The notes beneath the pieces are model-generated. The model had not been told where the DNA came from. It ran no database searches and was given only the letters and a program-made list of their open reading frames with translations. This document shows, piece after piece, positions 44,213-49,612 of a DNA stretch of 49,612 nucleotides (its first letter is position 1; each line of letters starts with the position of its first letter). Source of the DNA: an uncultured Bacteroidales bacterium. Lineage in GTDB: Bacteria > Bacteroidota > Bacteroidia > Bacteroidales > Bacteroidaceae. A program made the translations under genes and the position numbers. The stretch spans positions 1-49,612 of the forward strand of contig CALCYA010000047.1 of assembly GCA_937906165.1 (NCBI GenBank), written 5' to 3'.

Positions 44213-44923
44213 ATGAATGAGAATATGAAAGAGGAAAAAACATCTACAAAAAGAATCAAGCGCATTATAAATATTTTTGCCGCCATCTGGTCGATAGTAC
44301 TTGTTGCTGCAGTGATTTATCTTCGCATCAAGAGTAACATACCGGCAGTCCTGCTGTATATGTGTATGGGAGTTGTATATGTAGGCGGATTGCTGGTATT
44401 CCAGAAGGTTCTTGAGCATAGCCGTATGAAAAAAGAATTTGAAGAGGCCAATCGCGAATGCGAGGAAGAGGAAGAAAGCAAGAGCGCTGTTGACGAAAAG
44501 CCGGACCACTTGGCTCTGACGATAGTAGCCCTGATAGGATTCTTCATGGCAATATCCGGTTGTGTTGATACTGTAAGTAGCATAATCACAGCACCCGCCA
44601 ATGGTCTTACGTTGCAAGGATATCTGCCACAATGTGTAGAGATACTTACGTTGCTGATATGTTGTACGTTTATTGCTATCATCTTGTACAACGTATCAAA
44701 AAGACGCGTTTTCGACAACCGTAATTCCTTTTGCATATATGGCGTTGGAGCTACCATTATAATAAGCACTCTGTTGCAAAATGAATGCTGGGAAACGACA
44801 ACGATGCTGCCGAACGGAAATGTGACATTCTATTATATGCTTTTCGGTACATTCATCATCTTTTTCGGTCGCTTGTTCGACATTGCAATCAAGTTGAAAA
44901 AGGAACAGGACCTCACTATATAA
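44213..44923 (+). CDS. DUF2975-like membrane protein 2
   Basis: 236 residues, longer than its neighbour. It has two N-terminal helices (about 18-38 and 45-65), a charged cytosolic loop rich in Glu (74-95), then four more helices. It ends KLKKEQDLTI, the same signature as the first copy. It may be a DUF2975 paralogue with an added two-helix front part. ATG at 44225 (residue 5) is an alternative start. It lies 12 bp before the XRE gene. Confidence 0.6.
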   Translation: MNENMKEEKTSTKRIKRIINIFAAIWSIVLVAAVIYLRIKSNIPAVLLYMCMGVVYVGGLLVFQKVLEHSRMKKEFEEANRECEEEEESKSAVDEKPDHLALTIVALIGFFMAISGCVDTVSSIITAPANGLTLQGYLPQCVEILTLLICCTFIAIILYNVSKRRVFDNRNSFCIYGVGATIIISTLLQNECWETTTMLPNGNVTFYYMLFGTFIIFFGRLFDIAIKLKKEQDLTI

Positions 44924-44935
44924 ATAACTACAATC

Positions 44936-45145
44936 ATGGCTATCATAGTAAATGTAGATGTCATGCTTGCGAAGCGCAAGATGACCTCGGGCGAGCTTGC
45001 CGAAAAGGTGGGGATTACCCAGGCAAACCTCTCGATACTGAAGACTGGAAAGGCTAAAGCTGTGCGTTTCAGCACTCTCGATGCACTGTGCAAGGCGCTT
45101 GACTGCCAGCCGGGTGATATACTTGAATACAGGGAAGAGGAATGA
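44936..45145 (+). CDS. YozG-like Cro/C1 (XRE) transcriptional regulator
   Basis: 69 residues, the whole of a HTH_XRE (HTH_26) domain. The helix-turn-helix is SGELAEKVGITQANLSILKT (17-36), and the family ending ALDCQPGDILEY is complete. These regulators normally control the DUF2975 gene beside them. Its stop codon overlaps the next start by ATGA, so translation of the two is probably coupled. Confidence 0.9.
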   Translation: MAIIVNVDVMLAKRKMTSGELAEKVGITQANLSILKTGKAKAVRFSTLDALCKALDCQPGDILEYREEE

Positions 45146-45843
45146 AAAGGAGTCTTGTAATTTGTATGCTCGCAGCATTGCTTGGTATTTGCAATGTAGC
45201 AGCACAGGAACGCGCAACAATTCTTAAGGAAGTGAGCAACGACAGCACTGCATGTATATATGCAAGGGCACTGCCCGAAGCTGTTATATACAGCGGAAAG
45301 AAAAAGAGCAAGAAGCTTGCAAACAAAGGAATGCGCGTGGCAGGGACACGAACCGCGTGGACACCTGAGAATATTGGGCAGGAGATTGGTTCTGTTGTAG
45401 AGACTGAGAACACGTTCCAGGTGCAGGAAATATCCTTCAATGTGATGTCAAACGGCATCAAAGGTCTGAAGCTGAGCATAAACATTTATGCATTGGACGA
45501 AGAGAAAATGCAGTATTGCAACGTAATGCACACTCCAATGAATATTGATATTCCTCTATGCACCGACAAGAAGGAATTGACGGTGTGCCCCACAGAGCAA
45601 CTGTTCCTTGCTCCGGGACGTTATTTGGTTGCTGTCAAAATGGTAGACTGCGACGCAAGCGTCAAAGAAGAATGGAGCGACAACGCCAAGTGGGACAACA
45701 AGAAGAGGTACAGCATGAGCAAGCAGAGCATACACTTTCCGCTCTATATGAAAAGCAGCTACACACGCAAAGGCATAGCCGATGAACTTGAAAAAGTACC
45801 CGTAAATTTGGGACTGACAGTGAAAGGCGTCGAGTACAGATGA
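45142..45843 (+). CDS. Exported beta-rich protein of unknown function
   Basis: 233 residues with a Sec signal peptide (ending near NVAAQ). The rest is mostly beta-strand; the part around VQEISFNVMSNGIKGLKLSI then NIYALDE resembles the C-terminal beta-sandwich of some Bacteroidales carboxypeptidase-like proteins. No catalytic motif was found. Its start overlaps the regulator's stop by 4 bp, so it belongs to the same operon, which is unusual for the DUF2975/XRE pair. Confidence 0.6.
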   Translation: MKRSLVICMLAALLGICNVAAQERATILKEVSNDSTACIYARALPEAVIYSGKKKSKKLANKGMRVAGTRTAWTPENIGQEIGSVVETENTFQVQEISFNVMSNGIKGLKLSINIYALDEEKMQYCNVMHTPMNIDIPLCTDKKELTVCPTEQLFLAPGRYLVAVKMVDCDASVKEEWSDNAKWDNKKRYSMSKQSIHFPLYMKSSYTRKGIADELEKVPVNLGLTVKGVEYR

Positions 45844-45944
45844 TGAGAATGTATATTGTGTAGGTTTAAGGTGTAGGGCGTATGGTTTAATGTGTAAAGT
45901 TGCGAGTAAGCGAATTTCTCAATTAAGCGAGCTAACACAAACAA

Positions 45945-45980
45945 AACCTCCAACACCCACAACAATGGGTGTTGGAGGTT
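45945..45980 (+). terminator. Terminator after the DUF2975/XRE operon
   Basis: A perfect 15-bp stem (45945-45959 with 45966-45980) with a 6-nt loop, followed by CTGTTTT. Confidence 0.8.
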
Positions 45981-46285
45981 CTGTTTTACATCCATTTATG
46001 GAATAGAAAAAGCTCCGCCACTCACCAAGTGAGGGGAGGTGGCGCGAGCAAAGCGAGCGACGGAGGGGAGAAAAATCTCATAACTGGCACTTAGGACAAG
46101 ATGCTTCACTACGTTTCAGCATGACATAAACCACGGACTTGTCATTTCGACGACTGCAAGGAGGAGACGTGTTGTTGAGAGCTTTGCCCTAAAAAATCCC
46201 GAAAACCACGGATAGAGATTCTTGACTTGTTGTTCCTGATGCAGGAATCTGTTACACTTCTAAATTTATTTCACTTCTTTATACG

Positions 46286-46293
46286 TACTTTTG
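46286..46293 (+). promoter_or_regulatory. Probable -7 element of the M3 peptidase promoter
   Basis: TACTTTTG fits TAnnTTTG, 55 bp upstream of the start codon; no exact -33 box was seen. Confidence 0.5.
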
Positions 46294-46348
46294 CACGTTT
46301 ATTCGTACCTTCGCAAACATCACAGAATAAACCAAAAGACAAAATACG

Positions 46349-48448
46349 ATGAAAAAAATTTATTATTCACTTTTTGCATTATCAATTATGATAGGTATGA
46401 CTGCATGCAGCCCCGGTAAGGGTTCTGCACCCGCGAGCGACAACACCATCCTTGCCGAGAGCAAGGCTCCATTCGGCGCACCGGAGTTTGACAAGTTCAA
46501 GATCGAGGACTACAAGGAGGCGTTCGACTACGGACTGGCCGAGAAGCATGCCGACATCAAGGCAATTATCGAGAACACCGACGAGCCCACATACGCCAAC
46601 ACCATAGACGCGCTGGAGCTCAGCGGAAAGAGCCTTGACAAGGTGAGCTCAATCTTCTTCAACCTCAACGAGAGTGAGAACACACCGCAGATGACCGAGA
46701 TTGAGGAGTATGTGACTCCAAAGCTCACTGAGCTCAGCGGATACATATATATGAACGACACTCTGTTCGGCCGCATCCGCACGCTTTATGACAACCGCGA
46801 GAATCTGGGCCTCGACGAGGAGCAGATGATTGTACTCGACAACTACTACCAGTCGTTTGTACGTGGCGGCGCACTCCTCAACGAGGAGGACAAGGCTACC
46901 CTGCTCGACATTGACACAAAGCTTGGCCTTGCACAGATAAAGTTCAGCAGTAACCTGCTTGCCGACAACAAGGCGTTCAAGCTTGTCATCACCGACAAGG
47001 CCGACCTTGCTGGCCTGCCACAGGGTGTCATTGACGCAGCTGCAGCCGAGGACGGCAGCTGGGTGTTCACACTCGACAAGCCCAGTTGCATACCGTTCCT
47101 GCAGTATGCCGACAACCGTGCACTGCGCGAGAAGGTGTACAAGGCATACTACGGTCGCGGCGACAACAACAACCAGAACGACAACAAGGCCATTATAAAG
47201 GAGATTCTGCAGTTACGTCAGCAGAAGGCAAAGCTCCTCGGCTTTGAGAGCTTCGCACACTTTGTACTCGACGAGAAGATGGCAAAGACACCCGAGGCGG
47301 CACTTGACCTGCTGAACAAGATATGGGAGCCCGCAGTGAAGCGTGCAGCAGAGGAGCGTGCCGAGTTGCAGAAGATTGCCGACCGCGAGGGTGCCGGCAT
47401 CAAGGTCGAGGGTTGGGACTGGTTCTACTACACCGAGAAGCTCCGCAAGGAGAAATATGCGCTCAACGACGAGGTTATAACACCATACTTCAAGCTCGAG
47501 AATGTGCTGCAGGGAGCATTCGACTGCGCCACAAAGCTCTATGGCGTCAAGTTCGTGAAGCGCAACGACATTCCCGTATATCACCCCGAGGTAAGCACCT
47601 ACGAGGTTCTTGACAGCGAGGGCAACCACTTGAGCGTGTTCTACACCGACTTCTTCCCACGCGCCACAAAGCGTCAGGGAGCATGGATGACAAACTTCGT
47701 GAACCAGCGCAACATCTGCGGCGAGAATGTACGTCCGATGGTTGTCAACGTATGCAACTTCACAGCTCCACAGGGCGACACACCAGCACTGCTCAACATC
47801 GACGAGACACGCACACTGTTCCACGAGTTCGGCCACGCGCTCCACGGCATGCTCACACAGACACACTACCCCAGCGTTAGCGGAACGAACGTGAAGCATG
47901 ACTTTGTAGAACTCTTCTCACAGGTCAACGAGAAGTGGGCGGTACACCCCGAGGTGATGCCTACATTCGCAAAGCACTACAAGACAGGCGAGCCTATCCC
48001 TGCCGAACTTATCGGGAAGATGCAGCAGAGCGCATTCTTCAACCTTGGCTTCGAGACTACAGAGCTTGTAGCTGCTGCTTTGCTCGACATGAAGATGCAC
48101 CTCATTGAGGATTACAGCAACTTCGACTGCAATGAGTTCGAGAAAGAGCTTCGTCAGGAGCTCGGCTTCATCCCCGAGATCGAGTACCGTTACCGCAGCA
48201 CCAACTTCGCGCACGTATTCGGCGGCGGTTACGCTGTAGGTTACTATGCATACCTGTGGGCCGAGGTGCTCGACTGCGACGCCTTCGAGCTCTTCAAGGA
48301 GAAAGGAGTATTTGACCCTGCTACAGCAGCGGCATTCAAGAACCTCCTTGAGATGGGCGGCAGCAAGGACCCGATGCGTGAGTACCGCAAGTTCCGTGGT
48401 GCAGACGCCAACCCTGATGCTCTGCTCCGCACACGTGGTTTGATTTAA
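46349..48448 (+). CDS. M3-family oligopeptidase (Dcp-type) lipoprotein
   Basis: 699 residues. The signal peptide ends at a lipobox (MTAC, Cys 20), so the protein is anchored in the envelope. The zinc motif is HEFGH (492-496), with the third ligand Glu about 25 residues on (HDFVELFSQV). The layout and the C-terminal GYAVGYYAYLWAEVLDCDAF are typical of peptidyl-dipeptidase Dcp/oligopeptidase A. It removes dipeptides or degrades short peptides. The next gene starts 11 bp later, so the two form an operon. Confidence 0.93.
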   Translation: MKKIYYSLFALSIMIGMTACSPGKGSAPASDNTILAESKAPFGAPEFDKFKIEDYKEAFDYGLAEKHADIKAIIENTDEPTYANTIDALELSGKSLDKVSSIFFNLNESENTPQMTEIEEYVTPKLTELSGYIYMNDTLFGRIRTLYDNRENLGLDEEQMIVLDNYYQSFVRGGALLNEEDKATLLDIDTKLGLAQIKFSSNLLADNKAFKLVITDKADLAGLPQGVIDAAAAEDGSWVFTLDKPSCIPFLQYADNRALREKVYKAYYGRGDNNNQNDNKAIIKEILQLRQQKAKLLGFESFAHFVLDEKMAKTPEAALDLLNKIWEPAVKRAAEERAELQKIADREGAGIKVEGWDWFYYTEKLRKEKYALNDEVITPYFKLENVLQGAFDCATKLYGVKFVKRNDIPVYHPEVSTYEVLDSEGNHLSVFYTDFFPRATKRQGAWMTNFVNQRNICGENVRPMVVNVCNFTAPQGDTPALLNIDETRTLFHEFGHALHGMLTQTHYPSVSGTNVKHDFVELFSQVNEKWAVHPEVMPTFAKHYKTGEPIPAELIGKMQQSAFFNLGFETTELVAAALLDMKMHLIEDYSNFDCNEFEKELRQELGFIPEIEYRYRSTNFAHVFGGGYAVGYYAYLWAEVLDCDAFELFKEKGVFDPATAAAFKNLLEMGGSKDPMREYRKFRGADANPDALLRTRGLI

Positions 48449-48459
48449 TTCTTATAATC

Positions 48460-48912
48460 ATGGAAGAGAGAATAGAAAAAGCCGTCTCACTATTCAAAGA
48501 GGGTTACAACTGCAGCCAGTCGGTTGTGGCTGCATACGCCGACCTCTACGGCTTCACCCAGGAGCAGGCACTCAAGATGTCGGCATCTTTCGGTGGAGGC
48601 ATAGGCCGCATGCGCCAGACCTGTGGCGCAGCCTGCGGACTGTTTCTGCTCGCAGGTCTTGAGAGCGGCTGCACCGAGGGCAAGGACCGCGAAGGCAAGG
48701 AGGCGAACTACAAGATGGTACAGGAGTTCGCCGAGGAGTTCCGCAAACGTAACGGCTCGCTCATCTGCGCCGAGCTGTTAGGTCTTGCAAAGAACGCTCC
48801 CACACCGGCAACCCCCGAGGCACGCACTGCCGAGTACTACAAGAAACGCCCTTGCGTGAAAATGGTAGAAGAGGCAGCACGTATCTTTGGAGAGTATCTT
48901 GAGAGCAAGTGA
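48460..48912 (+). CDS. C_GCAxxG_C_C family protein
   Basis: 150 residues. The family cysteine pattern is complete: YNCSQSV (Cys 17), then TCGAACGLFLLAG (Cys 54 and 58, with the GCAxxG-like core), and later cysteines near residues 71, 104 and 133. The family is thought to bind a redox cofactor or metal, function unknown. It is co-transcribed with the M3 peptidase and ends at a strong terminator. Confidence 0.85.
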   Translation: MEERIEKAVSLFKEGYNCSQSVVAAYADLYGFTQEQALKMSASFGGGIGRMRQTCGAACGLFLLAGLESGCTEGKDREGKEANYKMVQEFAEEFRKRNGSLICAELLGLAKNAPTPATPEARTAEYYKKRPCVKMVEEAARIFGEYLESK

Positions 48913-48933
48913 TTTGACATTGATAATATCGCA

Positions 48934-48970
48934 AGAGAGGCGGAGAGGTTTCCGTCTCTCTCATTTTTTT
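48934..48970 (+). terminator. Rho-independent terminator after the C_GCAxxG gene
   Basis: An 11-bp stem (48934-48944 with 48951-48961, one G-U pair) followed by CATTTTTTT. Confidence 0.85.
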
Positions 48971-49123
48971 GTATATATAAATCCCGTAACAGAACGACAG
49001 GAAAACAAAATCCAATGTTAATGTATTGTGGTACAATATGTGTTGTATTTTTCTACATAGTGGAAGATTATTGTGGGTTTTAGACTAAAAACAACGAAAA
49101 TTATTGAAAATCACGTATTTTTG

Positions 49124-49155
49124 TTTGTCAGGTTAATTTTTTTGTTGTACTTTTG
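49124..49155 (+). promoter_or_regulatory. Bacteroidota-type promoter of the winged-helix gene
   Basis: TTTG (49124-49127) lies 20 bp upstream of TACTTTTG (49148-49155), with a leader of about 120 nt before the start codon. The stretch from 48971 to 49123 is AT-rich with nothing else visible. Confidence 0.8.
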
Positions 49156-49280
49156 CACCCGAAATCAGAAAAGCAAGGTCAAACATGATGGTTATTTATG
49201 TATAACACATTATAAACCAATGTTTTTCACCACACATGGCTTTGAGCTATATTAATGTTGAATTAAAATATTAAGAAATT

Positions 49281-49478
49281 ATGATTGAGAATGCTGGTGC
49301 ATTTGCAGGCCGCATCTGGGCTGCGTTGAACGAGACAGAGGGTCTCACATTGAAAGAGATTAAGACAAAGGCTAAGTTGAAGGAGAAGGAGCTCTACCTC
49401 GGTTTGGGTTGGTTGCTTCGTGAGGACAAAATCTTCTCTTGCGTTGCAGGTGAGGAGGAGATCTTCGCTCTCAAGTAA
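49281..49478 (+). CDS. Small winged helix-turn-helix protein
   Basis: 65 residues, the full length of the small winged-HTH family (PF10771-type). Sequence features: IWAALNETEGLTLKEIKTKA, then KEKELYLGLGWLLREDKIF and a final beta wing ending EEIFALK. These proteins are conserved in Bacteroidales but unstudied; DNA or RNA binding is likely. It has its own promoter, a leader of 120 nt and a terminator, so it is transcribed alone and perhaps highly. Confidence 0.85.
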   Translation: MIENAGAFAGRIWAALNETEGLTLKEIKTKAKLKEKELYLGLGWLLREDKIFSCVAGEEEIFALK

Positions 49479-49503
49479 TTGCCGAAGTCAATTAATAAGA
49501 ATA

Positions 49504-49534
49504 AATAATCCCGATGCATTGCATCGGGATTATT
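49504..49534 (+). terminator. Rho-independent terminator after the winged-helix gene
   Basis: A perfect 14-bp stem (49504-49517 with 49521-49534) with loop ATT, followed by TTG. Near-symmetric, so it may act in both directions. Confidence 0.8.
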
Positions 49535-49612
49535 TTGTTATATGACTGCTGAAGATTAAGGGTTCACCTGCAAACTATAGGGGGAATATCTTTTTAACAC
49601 AGACAAAACATT

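Larger units (their letters stand above)
45844..46348. other. Intergenic region with terminator and repeats
   Basis: It contains the terminator at 45945-45980, a CTCC/GGAG-armed repeat (about 46010-46064, related in style to 38086-38138), a diverged dispersed-repeat pair (46100-46150) and the promoter of the M3 peptidase gene. No gene is seen. Confidence 0.7.

Overview
The window looks like chromosomal DNA from a member of the Bacteroidales (Bacteroidota). Promoters match the Bacteroidota pattern, TTTG about 19-20 bp upstream of TAnnTTTG. Many genes encode exported proteins or lipoproteins with short Lys-rich signal peptides. A complete Bacteroides-type aerotolerance (Bat) operon is present, a GEVED/InlB-repeat metalloprotease ends in a Por/T9SS-like tail, and DUF3791/DUF3990 genes occur. 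I do not commit to a genus. I see no rRNA, tRNA, CRISPR array, intact insertion sequence or prophage.

Layout. 1-3488 (+): a cell-envelope set with a degenerate S41-like lipoprotein, an NlpE-like lipoprotein, a DUF4136-like lipoprotein and a small beta-barrel protein. 3501-7924: two copies of a short inverted-repeat-bounded element lie on either side of an unknown gene and an M16 zinc peptidase. 8159-10912 (+): an exported SH3-domain protein, then threonine aldolase and a prolyl-tRNA-editing (YbaK/ProXp-like) protein. 10971-20232 (-): one long operon running moxR, a DUF58 gene, a BatD-like gene, batA, batB, batC, batD, batE and a PAP2 phosphatase. 20362-26291 (-): an HU-transmembrane-LysM fusion, an HU protein, rimO, ftsY and lepA, a nucleoid/translation/secretion housekeeping group. 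26510-34575 (-): an AsmA-like protein, a GH20 hexosaminidase and a large secreted metalloprotease. 34701-38050 (-): a PLP aminotransferase and the ABC-F factor EttA.

38362-41430 is the accessory part of the window: an unknown membrane protein, a decayed DUF3791/DUF3990 cassette and a lone Abi/HEPN-type gene lying between two long imperfect direct repeats, followed by a candidate small RNA. It is AT-rich and bordered by dispersed intergenic repeats. 41431-43379 (-) holds a MATE transporter and a GNAT acetyltransferase separated by a degenerate tandem repeat. 43715-45843 (+) is a compact operon of two DUF2975-like membrane proteins, a YozG-like Cro/C1 regulator and an exported protein coupled to the regulator by an ATGA overlap. 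46349-49478 (+) holds an M3 peptidase lipoprotein, a C_GCAxxG_C_C protein and a small winged-helix protein with its own promoter, leader and terminator.

Functionally, most of the window concerns envelope maintenance and protein quality. The items most worth a second look are the nucleoid-to-peptidoglycan fusion protein (20362-21852), the small TIR elements at 3501 and 7761, the flanked Abi gene with its candidate sRNA, the decayed DUF3990 cassette, the catalytically dead S41 homologue and the DUF2975/XRE operon. I did not find a system that I can claim with confidence to be entirely new.
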